Assembly: GCA_012295275.1 (NCBI GenBank)
Contig: CM022678.1
Coordinates: 992,894-1,020,000, forward strand
Reading direction: 5' to 3'
Length of the DNA stretch: 27,107 bases
DNA from: Chrysomallon squamiferum
Lineage: Eukaryota; Mollusca; Gastropoda; Neomphalida; Peltospiridae
The translations under genes and the position numbers were made by a program. Shown here piece by piece: positions 8,612 to 18,899 of this stretch. How positions within the stretch are numbered: the first letter of the stretch is position 1; each line of letters starts with the position of its first letter. The notes below the pieces were generated by a model. It did not search any database. It was not told the origin of the DNA and saw only the letters and a program-made list of their open reading frames with translations.

Positions 8612-8957
8612 ACACCGAAAAATAGTTTCAATAATTTATATTTATAGATTTTTCAATACTAATACTAAATTTAGTTCTATAAACAATGAAAATGTACAAA
8701 ATAGTTACAGTAAGATATAGTCTTAGCTTTCTCAATACTAACACTAAATCGTAATATTAACAATGCAAATGTATAGATGTTATCAGAATAGTTTCAGTAA
8801 GATGTATTCTTTATTTTTTTTTCAGTATTAGCATTAAACTGTATTGTAAAGAATGGAAATATATAGAAAACATCAGAATTATTTTAGTGACTTATATACT
8901 CAGTTTTCTCAATATCTATACTAAATTGTTATACAAAAATTATCAATGAAAACTTAC
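8612..8957. repeat. Diverged tandem repeat, right of transposon
   Basis: About three units of roughly 110 bp (AGAATAGTTTCAGTAAGAT..., TTTCTCAATACTAACACTAAA), continuing the theme of 6290-6545. Confidence 0.55.
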
Positions 8958-9041
8958 CAATATGCACCCATGTTTGTTTTTTCCAAACTGTAGAATGTTC
9001 GTGCATCAGATATGAATATTTACCTCCACTGTATTCAACAG
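8958..9041 (-). CDS. Candidate 84-bp exon (phase 1-1)
   Basis: The minus-strand donor is TTG|GTAAGTTTTC. The acceptor ATGACTCAG follows a pyrimidine-rich stretch with no AG for roughly 80 bases. It reads 2 + 27 codons + 1; the peptide begins VEYSGGKYSYLMHEH and ends TWVHI, with codon use and hydrophobic/aromatic spacing that look coding. I cannot assign a domain. The reading frame also stays open upstream for about 17 codons, so the true acceptor is not certain. Phase agrees with the exons to its left across the transposon-bearing intron. Confidence 0.45.
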
Positions 9042-9135
9042 CTGAGTCATTCACAGTAAATTTGACAAGAAGGAGAACGTCAGAAGCACAAATATGGCAG
9101 ACAAAAGGAATGCATACAGAAGTTTATTCACTCAC

Positions 9136-9171
9136 TGTCATTGCCCACCTCTAAAACAAACTTTAACAATT
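9136..9171 (-). CDS. Possible 36-bp micro-exon (weak)
   Basis: On the minus strand a consensus donor ACA|GTGAGTG lies about 95 bases upstream of the 84-bp exon. An acceptor CCTGACAG 36 bases earlier gives another phase 1-1 exon reading LLKFVLEVGND. The acceptor lacks a good pyrimidine tract, so this may be chance. Confidence 0.2.
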
Positions 9172-9466
9172 CTGTCAGGGCCAATCATCAGCCCATATTT
9201 CCTCTGCTGTGGTTGGCCGCTGTCATCTTTATAAATATCTATAAATAATACAGTATTCAACCTTAAGTACATTTATCATAAAGTTAAAGTCTTTACAAAT
9301 AATTTCTTTATGTATTTGCATACATACATACATACAAACATACCTACATACATACATCCAATAATCTTTGATGTTTCAAGGCGTAGCTTGATCCAGCTCT
9401 GTACTAAACAAGTTAATTCTGGACAAATTACATAAAGACAAGGTTTTTGTTCATATATTTCTTCAT
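9172..9466. other. No gene seen; short CATA repeat
   Basis: A slightly GC-richer stretch to 9230 holds GATTGG and TTTATAAAG on the minus strand, a possible CCAAT/TATA pairing upstream of the proposed gene, but this is weak. An imperfect (CATA)n lies near 9319-9358. Confidence 0.3.
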
Positions 9467-9524
9467 TTAACGGATGAAGTCGTCAAAGTCTAGCGAGAAA
9501 GCCGTGCCTAGTATTTCCTTGATT
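9467..9524 (-). pseudogene. Short coding-like fragment, copy 1 (IKEILG)
   Basis: The minus strand reads IKEILGTAFSLDFDDFIR then a stop. A related fragment at 20435-20490 reads IKEILGHGLPPRG in the same order relative to a second conserved fragment. It is short and lacks a clear start; possibly a relic exon. Confidence 0.3.
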
Positions 9525-9923
9525 TAAATATTTCCTTCTTCTTCCTCTTTTTCTTCTTTTGTTATTTATTTATTTATTCTGTATACATCCAAGTTATTTC
9601 TTTGTTTAGAGCGACGTTTTCATTACACATAACAAAGTTTGACAGAAACACTGTTACGAAACATTTGACGACTCTATCTCTTCTCAGCTGAAATCGTGAC
9701 GTCATCACGTAATGGGATTGATCGATCTAATTTTCTAAACAGTGAGTCGTCCCGGGATGCAGAAATTTGTATTTTATAAGAAAAGTTTGCTTTCTTTTAT
9801 ACACTATATACAACACAAAATACACACTCTCAAACACTGAACGAGTAATTATCACAAGAGACATGATATGAATCTTTTCTCAATAGAAATTCTTGCATTT
9901 CCTTTTGCTGTTGACGATTTCAA
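9525..9923. other. AT-rich, contains a TGACGTCA site
   Basis: Mostly low-complexity TTCTTC/TTTATT and unique AT-rich DNA. A perfect cAMP-response-element palindrome TGACGTCA at about 9699-9706 is the only notable site. Confidence 0.4.
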
Positions 9924-10044
9924 TTAATAAACAAAATGTTTGTTAATATCGTCATCAAGGCTAAAGACAATATTTTCTGCAATTGCTTTGGCTACGTCTG
10001 TGATAGTTTTAACGTCTGTTGTTGAGTAAAATGTTGTTGCCTAT
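9924..10044 (-). pseudogene. Coding-like fragment, copy 1 (TDVAKAIAEN)
   Basis: A minus-strand open frame of about 40 codons containing STTDVKTITDVAKAIAEN and ending DDDINKHFVY with a stop. It is homologous at nucleotide and peptide level to 20560-20655, and more distantly to 18643-18786. An AG lies just before the frame opens. Family not recognised. Confidence 0.4.
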
Positions 10045-10099
10045 TTTTGCCTCATTTCAAAAACAGTCTAATTATTGCCAGTGATTTATGATAATAATT

Positions 10100-10342
10100 A
10101 TTTTTTTGTTTTGCTACTTCCCGAATAGACTGAATTACACCACTGTTAATATTTGAGGGAACCAATGAATTTCGATTTTGTATTTTCAAATAATCAGTTA
10201 TTCCGTAGACATTTTACTTCTGAATCGAGTATTTGATAAGATAACTGAACAACAACAACAAAAAAAGTGTACACTAGTATGCTTACAGACTGCTCTTTCA
10301 TCGACAGTGGTTATACTTAGACACCACTTTCATTATATGTGC

Positions 10343-10375
<33 letters not shown>

Positions 10376-10423
10376 GATACTGATGTTGCTGTTCTTGTTG
10401 TATATACAAAGATATAATTCGAT

Positions 10424-10430
<7 letters not shown>
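10100..10430. repeat. Dispersed repeat family R2 (CCCGAATAGACTG), copy
   Basis: It begins with TTCCCGAATAGACTGAATTA, then TTTGTATTTTCAAATAATCA, an ATT microsatellite and ACAAAGATATAATTCGATTT. Related copies lie at about 13880-14230, 15820-16200, 16905-17130, 22010-22340 and 26990-27107. Confidence 0.7.

Positions 10431-10488
<58 letters not shown>
10425..10488. repeat. (AAT)n microsatellite
   Basis: Pure run of about 21 units; reading it gives poly-Ile/Asn frames that are not genes. A (ATT)n of about 11 units lies just left at 10345-10376. Confidence 0.95.
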
Positions 10489-10490
<2 letters not shown>

Positions 10491-10498
10491 CAATAATA

Positions 10499-10910
10499 AT
10501 GAAGTGTAGTTTCACTACTGTTCACACACGAAACTAAACAGTATTGGCATATTATCTTCAATACCCGTGTAACGACATTTTTTTATTTTTTTATTATGTT
10601 TTTTTTTTTATTATTATTTTTTTTTTTTTCGCAATAAGTGTATCTACACAGATTTAAAACTGGCCTTGTTAACAACTCAACCGTGAACACGATAAACGTG
10701 CGATCTAAGTATCTATGAAGGTATTATACACAGAAAAAAAACAAGAACAACAACAACAATATCATAATATTAATAATAATAATAATAATAATAATGACGA
10801 TGATGATGATTATGATTATAACAGCAACAACACCAATAATAATAATAATAATAACAATAATAATAATAGTAATAATAATAATAATATCAAAATGAAAATG
10901 AAATAATAAG
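10499..10910. repeat. Satellite-like unit with AAT/GAT core
   Basis: Contains GAAGTGTAGTTT, CTTCAATACCCGTGTAACGAC, then ACAACTCAACCGTGAACACG and CGTGCGATCTAAGTATCTAT before an AAT/GAT/AAC simple-repeat core (10763-10890). Same family as at 7789 and 23390. Confidence 0.7.
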
Positions 10911-11397
10911 GAAATGAAATAACATCAAATCAAAAATAAAATAAATAAAATTGTATTGAGTGAAATCAAATATATGAAGACAAACTAATAAAAAGAGTTT
11001 CTTGAAGCAAAATGATAGATAGACAGATAGATACATATATACATACATAGATCAGATAGATAAATATACATAAAAAGTAAAAGCTTCTACGATATCAGTT
11101 AAGAGGAGATTTGGCTGATCTGTTTAGAAACAGACTTCACAACAACAGACTGAAGAATAAATCTAAAGATTATGTTAAGAATCTAAATGTCTTTGAAGTT
11201 TTAAAACTGATGAATTTAGTTTCACACGTTTGTTATTTTATCTTTTTGTTTGTTATTGTTGTTGTTGTTGTCTTAGTGAAATCGCAATCCCATATACATA
11301 TATATAAATAGCTTGACCCTGAACTCACACACTACAGATATAAGTGCATTGTCTTTCTAAATAGTTATTTTGAATTTCTAGATTTCTAGTACTTATT
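10911..11397. other. No gene seen
   Basis: AT-rich sequence with short GATA/CATA runs near 11012-11070 and a GTT run near 11254-11275. A 66-codon plus frame at 11111-11311 has no recognisable domain. Confidence 0.4.
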
Positions 11398-11720
11398 TTT
11401 ATTATCTTTCGATCTAGTTATTTAGATTTTCTCGCTATTTAACCAATTTCATTTTATATTTATTCAGGTATTTAAACTTTCTTGCTATATAGTATTTATT
11501 TTTATTATCTTTCGATCTAGTTATTTAGATGTTCTCGCTATTTAACCAATTTCATTTTATATTTATTCAGGTATTTAAACTTTCTTGCTATATAGTATTT
11601 ATTTTTATTATCTTTCGATCTAGTTATTTAGATTTTCTCGCTATTTAACCAATTTCATTTTATATTTATTCAGGTATTTAAACTTTCTTGCTATATAGTA
11701 TTTATTTTTATTATATTCCT
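11398..11720. repeat. 103-bp tandem repeat, about 3 units
   Basis: The marker ATTATCTTTCGATCTAG recurs at 11401, 11504 and 11607, with a diverged fourth start at 11710: an exact 103-bp period. Units are nearly identical (CTCGCTATTTAACCAATTTC in each). Confidence 0.9.
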
Positions 11721-11743
11721 ATCTAGTTATTTTGATTTTCTGG

Positions 11744-12140
11744 CCACAAACTGTAACTGTATCTGTCAAAAAATAATTTTTCTCTCTTGTCGTAGTTTGT
11801 AAATTATTATACTTATATGACTGTTTTCAACATTTACTAAAGACACCTTACATTCATATCAAAAGCAACCTGTATTTCTCTGTCTCTGACACTACAGATA
11901 ATCACTATCAAATAGAATGTTTTTTTAATTCTTTTAGTCATATGAAGCTTTACACACACACACACACACACACACATACACACACACATACACACATATA
12001 AATTTATTTATTTATTTATTTCAAACTGAAATTCTCTGTAGCAAAAGTAAAGTTATTTCCCCTTCATGGAGGAAACCAGTAATAACTGGTTACTCTCTTT
12101 ACAGAGAAAAACGCACATACAGATGCCCACACATACATGC
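11744..12140. repeat. Segmental repeat R5, copy 1
   Basis: It carries the blocks TTACATT..., TGTATTTCTCTGTCT, then a CA repeat (11953-11998), then AAAGTTATTTCCCCTTCA and AATAACTGGTTACT. The same order recurs at 12785-13215, and the second half again at 15330-15480. Confidence 0.75.
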
Positions 12141-12185
12141 ATGCATATATACATATATACATACATACATACATATATACATACA

Positions 12186-12219
<34 letters not shown>

Positions 12220-12283
12220 CATACATACATACATACATACATACATACATACATACATACATACATACATACATACATACATG
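12138..12283. repeat. (CATA)n microsatellite
   Basis: A run of roughly 35 tetranucleotide units with a few TATA interruptions. The Tyr/Met/Cys/Val and Thr/Tyr/Ile/His frames across it are translated repeat. Confidence 0.95.
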
Positions 12284-12291
12284 CTGTCTTA

Positions 12292-12465
12292 GGTTGTCTC
12301 ATGGCCGAACGGTAACATCGTCCGACATCAAAATCCTAAACTACATATTTACCAGAGCCAGGTTTCCCACAAAAAATAGATGTACGCAAAAATGACGTAA
12401 GACAAAGAACAGCATGTTTCGTGGGAAGCGAAGATTGACCTTGGTTAGTGAGCAACTTTATTTAA
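12292..12465 (+). repeat. tRNA-derived SINE head, first partial copy
   Basis: Starts GGTTGTCTCATGGCCGAACG like the copy at 12466, then diverges after about 30 bases into non-tRNA sequence. It keeps an A-box-like TGGCCGAACGGT but has no B box, so it is truncated or interrupted. Confidence 0.55.
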
Positions 12466-12573
12466 GGTTGTCTCATGGCCGAACGGTAATATAGTCCGCC
12501 TTCGGAGTGCGGGCGAATGGGTGCCATACGTTCGACTCTCGTCAGCGGCATCTGACAATAATTACAAATAGAA

Positions 12574-12611
<38 letters not shown>
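12466..12611 (+). repeat. tRNA-derived SINE with A and B boxes
   Basis: A tRNA-like region of about 84 bases (12467-12550). The A box is TGGCCGAACGGT (12476-12487), an anticodon-like arm is CCGCCTTCGGAGTGCGG, and the B box is CGTTCGACTC (about 12530). It ends GTCAGCGGCA, then a short tail and a (CA)n run (12577-12610). Acceptor and T stems pair poorly, so a functional tRNA is unlikely; a SINE head with internal Pol III promoter fits better. Type III/V-like tRNA-SINEs are known from cephalopods, but I cannot name the family. Confidence 0.6.
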
Positions 12612-12784
12612 TACACACAGAGTTGCCCTCATGCATATAAACAGATATACACACTTCAAATTCCAGAGTAATAAAAGAAAATGGGCATACCTGATGGCCA
12701 AATATCTAAAATATACTTAATATCATAACTGTCGAATGTTACAAGACAGATAGAAGTTTAATTATCAGTTTAAGTCTCAGGTAC

Positions 12785-13215
12785 GGTCCAGGTTTTATTA
12801 AAAATGATTTGTCACTCTCGTTATAGTTTGTAATTTACATGAACTACCTTACATTGACTTGAAAAAATAAACTGTATTTCTTTGTCTATGATGATAGAAA
12901 CAGATACTAAGTGAATGTAAAAATAAATAAATAAACAAAATTAAAAAAATTAAAAGTTTTAAGTCATGTAATGTTCTTATTACATATCTATATATCTATA
13001 TCTATCTATCTATCTATATCTGTATCTATCTATCTATCTATTTATCTATCTATATAGATAGACTGATTGAGTGACACATAGATATTTCTTTTTCATTTGC
13101 TTCAAATAAAATTCCTGTTTATTAACTGAAATTCTATACAGCAACAGGTAAAGTTATTTCCCCTTCAGGGAGGAAAAGACGGAAAGAAATAACTGGTTAC
13201 TGTTTTTACATACAC
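12785..13215. repeat. Segmental repeat R5, copy 2
   Basis: Same block order as 11744-12140 (CTTACATTGACTTGAA, TGTATTTCTTTGTCT, AAAGTTATTTCCCCTTCA, AATAACTGGTTACTG), about 1.05 kb away, with a CTAT repeat (12986-13060) in place of the CA repeat. Confidence 0.7.
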
Positions 13216-13439
13216 ATATACACACATGCACACACACACTCACACAGAGAGAGAGAGAGAAACTCACACATACATATAGATACATTCATACACATTTAGA
13301 TAAATGCATACAGATATATAGATACATATATAGATACATCCAAGCATACATACATGCACACATATATACATGCATACTTACATACATACGTACTGATAGC
13401 GCTGTTACTTTGATATTTAATAGCTGGTTCACGTCTTAA

Positions 13440-13690
13440 AACAGTTTTCATTTTAAAAATAAAGATGTATTACAACAGCAAAATCAACACGCGTGAAGAT
13501 GTTAATCTCGAGAGCGGTGTTTTGAGAAGGAAAACAGATACATTTAATTTCTGTATTATTTATCATTACAGAACAAAAAAATAGTTGGTTGTTGTCTAAA
13601 GACACCAAACAATGCGAATGTTTCATGACCTTGCTATTTGTCAACAATAATATTAATGAGAAGAAATTCTTTATTAAACGATCAGGAAAA
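13440..13690. repeat. Segmental repeat R6, copy 1
   Basis: AAAATAAAGATGTAT, CAACAGCAAAATCAACAC and GAAGATGTTA recur in the same order at 15525-15670. It is followed by a CATGACCTTG..TTGTCAA block shared with family R3. Confidence 0.7.
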
Positions 13691-13693
<3 letters not shown>

Positions 13694-13733
<40 letters not shown>

Positions 13734-13878
13734 GGACAAAAAACTAATGAATAAATAAATAAATTAATTAATTAATAAATTAATTAATTAAAAAAGTAAT
13801 AAAATTTATATCACAAATCTGTCCTAAATTTGAAATTATTTTATACTGAAAGCATTTTCAGTTGCAAATCATAATTAT
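13694..13878. repeat. Low-complexity AAT and AAAT runs
   Basis: (AAT)n at 13694-13731, then AAAT/TTAA runs to about 13795. Nothing else seen. Confidence 0.8.
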
Positions 13879-13879
13879 G

Positions 13880-14101
13880 CTACACTTTTGTAACTTCATA
13901 TAGAGATTAATTTACATCATCATTAATATTTGACATAACCAATTAATTTTCATATTTTATATTTATTTTTACAAACCGTAGATATTTATTCCTCCATTGA
14001 CTGGTTTATGAGATAACTGAACAACATATACGTATGTGGTCCTGCTTATTTTTATTATTATTATGATTAGTAGTGGTAGTAGTAGTATTATCCTTATATA
14101 A

Positions 14102-14171
<70 letters not shown>

Positions 14172-14230
14172 TGCATTTCCGATTATAGAAACATATATTC
14201 CGACTGGTTTTGTATTCACTCAAAAAGAAA
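13880..14230. repeat. R2 family copy with long ATT run
   Basis: A diverged R2 copy (CATCATTAATATTTGAC, TTCCTCCATTGACT, GATAACTGAACAAC) followed by a pure (ATT)n at 14104-14158. Confidence 0.6.
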
Positions 14231-14478
14231 TACTAAAAAATACTAAAATAAATAAATCATTTTGTTTTTCATTATTTATTAATTTATTTATAAAGCAATT
14301 TTTTAGTTTATATTATTTTTAAATGAAAACGCAAACGTGAGCTGAGTTTTTGATGTTAGAATCCAGGTTCTCCGTTAAAGAACAATATATAAAATAAAAT
14401 AAAATAAAGTGATTAATTTTATGCTGTGAAATAATTAATCAACATCAATTACTAATAGCAGTGTATTAAAAAATTTCG

Positions 14479-14860
14479 AAATCGAAGTAAGACTTGAATC
14501 TTGTCAGTTAACGAACTGTCACAAATTATGTGCCGTTTGCTCGCTCTGTGAATCGCTCGCTTAGACGCGTCACGTGATATTTTTGTAAAACGACACGTCA
14601 CAGGTGTCCACCTAGTATGTTACTCTGGTTGCTTGGTGACAATGTAAATTCAAAGAAGTTTGTATACTGGCTCAAAAAGATATGAGCACTATGCTCGGCG
14701 AGCTATATATCATTTTCTTCAAGTAAGCTTAAAGATAGCTAAAAATAACACCCACCCACACAATTATAATTATTAAGTCAGAGCAGACATTGTTTATTTA
14801 ATCATTTAATTTTATTTCTCTCTCACTCTGCTTTTAGTCTTGATTCAAGACTCTTGAAAC
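14479..14860. promoter_or_regulatory. Promoter-like segment, copy 1
   Basis: Locally GC-richer and closely similar to 19790-20200. It holds GCTCGCTCTGTGAATCGCTC, an E-box CACGTG at 14571, and ACGTCA at 14595. A consensus plus-strand donor TCAA|GTAAGC lies near 14722. Two further diverged copies are at 17700 and 25440. Promoter plus first exon is inferred from composition and conserved splice-like sites; transcription direction is unclear. Confidence 0.4.
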
Positions 14861-15039
14861 GTTCCTAGTAAAATGCATTGACTCTTAAAAATAATTTTAC
14901 GTAATGCCATCCAACCAGATCAATTATTTATTTATTATTATTATTATTTTATTTACACAAAATCTTTCTATTAAATCGCCTATTTTTAAACTTGGAGATA
15001 ATAAAAATAATAAAGAAGAAACTCAGTATTAGATAGTTT

Positions 15040-15290
15040 GCAAATAATAAAAATTCCAAAAATGAAACATAGCAACAAGAACAAAATCAACTAATCAATA
15101 TTGCTTTAATATTGCTTCACAAAGACATTTTAAATTACAGCTCAATAACAGATAGAAAATGTACCAATATAGAAATTAGCCTGTTACTGTATTAATGGTG
15201 ACTAAACCTTGAAAACATATTTAACCAATAGCTTATAACAAATCTTTTACGTTTTTATTTATTTATTTATTTTCTTATTTATTTATTTAA
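15040..15290. repeat. Dispersed repeat family R3, copy
   Basis: Marked by AACAAAATCAACTAAT, AAATTACAGCTCAATA, TTACTGTATTAATGGTGACT and AACCAATAGCTTAT. Other copies: 15650-15790, 16235-16720, 17160-17290, 21720-22010 and 26690-26990, usually directly before R2. Confidence 0.65.
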
Positions 15291-15329
15291 TTACTTACTT
15301 TTTTAAATTTATTTATTTGTTTATTTATT

Positions 15330-15670
15330 ATTGTTATATTTGTTTCAAACTGAGATTCTCTGTAACAAAAGGTAAAATTATTACTTTCATGTAGGAAAGC
15401 ATAGAAGTAACTGGTTTCTCTGTTTACACATACATACATACATACACACACAAACACACATACATACATACAGATATATACATACATACATACACAGAGA
15501 TTTAACTGCAGGTTTAGGTCTTTAAAAATTTTCATTTCTAAAATAAAGATGTATAGCAACAGCAAAATCAACACTCATGAAGATGTTACTTTTGAGAGGA
15601 GTGAGTTGATAAAGAAAACCGCTACATTTAATTTTTGTATTTTATCGGATTACACACAAAAATAAAAGTT
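15330..15670. repeat. R5 second half plus R6, copy
   Basis: Repeats the order of 13100-13600: TTTCAAACTGAGATTCTCTG, GTAACTGGTTTCTCTGTTTA, a CATA run, then AAAATAAAGATGTATAG and AAAATCAACACTCATGAAGA. Confidence 0.7.
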
Positions 15671-15819
15671 CCAAAAACACATGTTACTTTATTATCGTAA
15701 CTAAACCTTGAAAATACATTTCACCAAAAGCTTATCATAAATTTTCGACATTTTTTAATATTTAATTTTTAAAATAATTTTTAACATTTATTTATTTTTT
15801 ATTTATTATTATTATTATT

Positions 15820-16850
15820 ATTGTTTTGAACTTCTCAAATACATTGAATTACAACAGCATCAATACCTCACGATACCAATTAATTTCAAATATTCTTTTT
15901 CTCAAATAATAAGTCATTCAATAGATATTTTGTTCCTCCATCGACTATTTTATTAGTGAACTGAACATGCTATACAGCAATATTACTACAGTCTGTTCGT
16001 TCATCAACAATGTTTATTCTCAGACATTGTTTCTGTTATTGACCTTTCTTTTTCAATCTTCCTCTTCATATTATTATTCTTATTCTTATTCTTCTTATTA
16101 TTATTTGTATTTGTATTGTTGTTCCCGATACAAAGATACAATACGAGTTAATAATAATATTAACATTCTCAAAGATTTACCGAATCAGTTGATATCGTAC
16201 TATTTATCTTTGCTTTAAATTTTGAATTAATTTAGAGAAAGAAAGAAATTTAACAATAAGCTATAATGAATTTTTCATAACCCTTTGTTAAAAATAATTT
16301 CAATGACAGGATGCATTATATAATCTTGAATAACTATCAACTGTTTACGTGACAAAACTCATGTTAAGTATTTCAAGGAAATACATGTCGAGATCATGTG
16401 AAGATGACTAATCTTAAAGTAGCATGACCTTGACCACTGAGCTTGTTTAATTTTGAAATGTAAGAACAAATAAACCTGAGTATTAGTAATAAACTTTTCA
16501 TTCAAACAAGAACAACAACAGAAAACAAACGACAACAACAAGAACAAAATCAACTAATAAATATTTCTGTAATAAGGACTATGCACTTAGCCATTTTAAA
16601 TTCCTTCTCAATATTAGATATAATTGTACGAATATAGAAATAATCTCTTACTTTATTAATCGTGACTGAACCTTGATCATATTTTTAACCAATATTTTAT
16701 CATAAAGGTTCGGCATTTTTCTAATTTATTTATTTATTTATTTTATACTTTTATTTAACTTTTAATTTTTTTTTAATTTTGTGATTTTTTTAATTATTAT
16801 ATGATTATTCTTATTATTACTTTTTAATTATTTTCTTCTATGTCTACTTC

Positions 16851-16882
<32 letters not shown>

Positions 16883-16995
16883 TTATTATTACTATTTATT
16901 ATTGTTTTGTTTTTTTCCAACTACCCATATAGACTGAATTGCTTCAGCATCCATATTTCATTATACCAAATCATTTCAATTTGTGTATTTTCGAA

Positions 16996-17065
<70 letters not shown>

Positions 17066-17290
17066 TGTACTGTTGTTCTATATAGAAACATATAATATGA
17101 ATTAATAATAATATTTACCGAATCAGTTGTTATCGTATTACTCACCTCTGCTTTAAATTCTCAATTAATTTAATGAAAACAAGAAATTTAACAATAAACT
17201 GACATGAATCTTTCATGACCTCTTGTCAAAAATAATTTCACTGAGAAGATACTCTGTATTTAACAGCTAAACCGAGTACACTCACAGCCC
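15820..17290. repeat. R2-R3 composite, two tandem rounds
   Basis: R2 (15820-16200), R3 (16235-16720), an ATT-rich spacer, R2 again (16905-17130) with a pure (ATT)n at 16996-17064, and the start of R3 (17160-17290). The AGAAATTTAACAATAA marker repeats at about 16243 and 17183, a period of roughly 0.94 kb. Confidence 0.65.
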
Positions 17291-17490
17291 CCCAGACAAA
17301 TAGAGTGAGTGATTAAGTATAGTCTTAAATGATTGATGTAATACAATTATTTGTATGAGACATGCACATTACTTCATCATGTTTAGTGGATCATACGTAG
17401 CTATATAGAAATTAAAATGCATGTATTTATATAATTCAAACTGGGAACAAAGAGTTACAGAAACAAAAAGAATATAAATGAAATGAAACG

Positions 17491-17545
<55 letters not shown>

Positions 17546-17699
17546 TAAAATAGATACAGATTCTGAACAGACATGTTTTTAAAAAAAATCAAAATAAAGT
17601 CGACTTTCTTGTGCTAGTGTCACCAACGACAATAAATAACTAGGTTTTCTGTGAAATAGATAAACAATCAACAGTCACTACTCAGAACATTATACAAAG
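17291..17699. other. No gene seen; (AAT)n at 17491-17543
   Basis: AT-rich sequence with one long AAT microsatellite. No repeat family or coding signal recognised. Confidence 0.5.
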
Positions 17700-17900
17700 T
17701 TTGCTTACCTGTAGTATAAATGGAAGTAAAACTGCAATCTTGTAGACTAAATTCACACCAAAAATATGTATGTCGTCAACTTTTTCTCTGTCATCCGTTT
17801 GGATACATCGGGTGATCTTTTGCAAGTCGACAGGTCACAGATGTAGATCTTTGAATTATTTCTGTAACAAAGGGAGTTTGGATACTGTTATGTTTTTTTG
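17700..17900. promoter_or_regulatory. Promoter-like segment, diverged copy 3
   Basis: Aligns in order with the 14479 and 19790 copies (GGAAGTAAAACTGCAATCTTG, then GTGATCTTTTGCAAGTCGAC, GGTCACAGATGT). On the minus strand it carries a strong donor ACAG|GTAAGC at 17703-17708, matched by ACAG|GTAGGC in the 19790 copy. This favours a leftward first exon. Confidence 0.35.
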
Positions 17901-18149
17901 TTGTTGTTGTTGTTATTTATTAGTATTATTATTATTACTGCTACTATTACACTTCATTTCTTTGCTTATTTGTATATTTCTTTGTATATTTCATTGTTCT
18001 TTTTAAGTAGACTGATATTCAAAGATGACCGCTAATATACACATCAGTCAAAAGACAAATAATATATAAATATATATATATATACACGCAATTGATAGTC
18101 ATATGCATAAAAGATATATAAATAAATAAATAAGTGAAATAAGGAAACC

Positions 18150-18250
18150 TGTTTTGAAAATTCAGATTTGTGAAAGAAAAACATGATTTTAAAGTGAAAT
18201 CTATTCTCTTCTACATGATGCAAATAAGATTAAGTGTTGTTGCCTCATTC
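18150..18250. repeat. Local direct repeat, copy 1 (second at 18790-18890)
   Basis: TTTTAAAGTGAAATCTAT with matching flanks occurs at about 18187 and again at about 18844, with partner sequences on both sides. Confidence 0.6.
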
Positions 18251-18284
18251 AAAAAAAAAGAGTCTACTTACGGCCATGTTGTTC

Positions 18285-18287
<3 letters not shown>

Positions 18288-18337
<50 letters not shown>
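18288..18337. repeat. (ATT)n microsatellite
   Basis: Pure run of about 16 units. Confidence 0.95.
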
Positions 18338-18642
18338 TCAAGAAAACCTATGCAGTTATTTATCAGAATGAACTAAATGTAAACCAAAAGCAAACTGATG
18401 TTAACGTCAAACTCAAAATGGTTAAAGCGATCACAGTTCACCTTCCTGGAAATAATTAACATCAGCTTCCTTGAACAAAAACTGTTAGTATTGTTTAACA
18501 GGAGGAGGTTAAGAAAAAATAAACTATCAATAACCTTTTGCTATTCCTGCAAAACTTCATGCTATTGTTTTCAAGGTAATCTCTTGTACTTTCCTTCAGA
18601 ACACATTCCCATCTACTAACTTAGAGAGAACACTGACTGATG

Positions 18643-18786
18643 TCAAAGTTCATTTCTGAACAACGAGTGATCGTCTTTTAAGGCTTCCCGCATTTTCGCC
18701 GTGATATGATCAGAAAGTGCAGAAATTGTTCTTTCAAGGAATTCTGCTTGACCGGGTATTTTTTGCGGAAAGATAGAAAATTTTCA
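18643..18786 (-). pseudogene. Coding-like fragment, related to 9924 copy
   Basis: A minus-strand open frame of 47 codons ending in a stop at 18643. It contains PGQAEFLERTISALSDH, then ITAKMREALKDD and FRNEL. Codon use and charge pattern look coding. It aligns without gaps over about 20 residues with the fragment at 9924-10044 (T-I, then I, then L-x-D-D in matching positions). Could be the last exon of a small gene or a relic. Family not recognised. Confidence 0.4.
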
Positions 18787-18899
18787 GTTTAAAATTTTAA
18801 ATTCCGAAACAAAGTTTTGTTCGGTTTATGAAAGGAAAAAATATTTTAAAGTGAAATCTATGTTCTTTCATATGAGGCAGAAACGAAATTATGTGTATT

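Larger units (their letters stand above)
155..9041 (-). other. Predicted multi-exon gene with tandem phase-1 mini-exons (partial)
   Basis: Seen: thirteen minus-strand segments (8958-9041, 6226-6273, 5709-5747, 4698-4763, 4463-4528, 4228-4293, 3381-3443, 2469-2531, 2032-2097, 1796-1861, 1154-1216, 593-655, 155-220) each lie between a pyrimidine-rich YAG acceptor and a GTAAG-type donor. All have lengths divisible by three and all are open in phase 1-1. Joined in order they give 819 bp, 273 codons, without a stop; every junction codon is also sense. The array part is rich in Ser, Asp, Glu, Thr, Asn and Gln. The gene runs off the left edge and its start codon and 5' exons were not identified. Known: symmetric phase-1 exons are common in secreted and membrane proteins and can be skipped without frameshift. 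Inferred: one gene, possibly extracellular and possibly alternatively spliced. I do not recognise the protein. Assigning the three rightmost exons to the same gene is less certain than the array itself. Confidence 0.6.

Noticed and set aside
12053-12302. Frames of repeated MYVC or THTYI residues
   Set aside because: Translated (CATA)n.
12467-12550. A true tRNA gene
   Set aside because: A and B boxes are present but acceptor and T stems pair poorly and a SINE-like tail follows, so a tRNA-derived repeat fits better.
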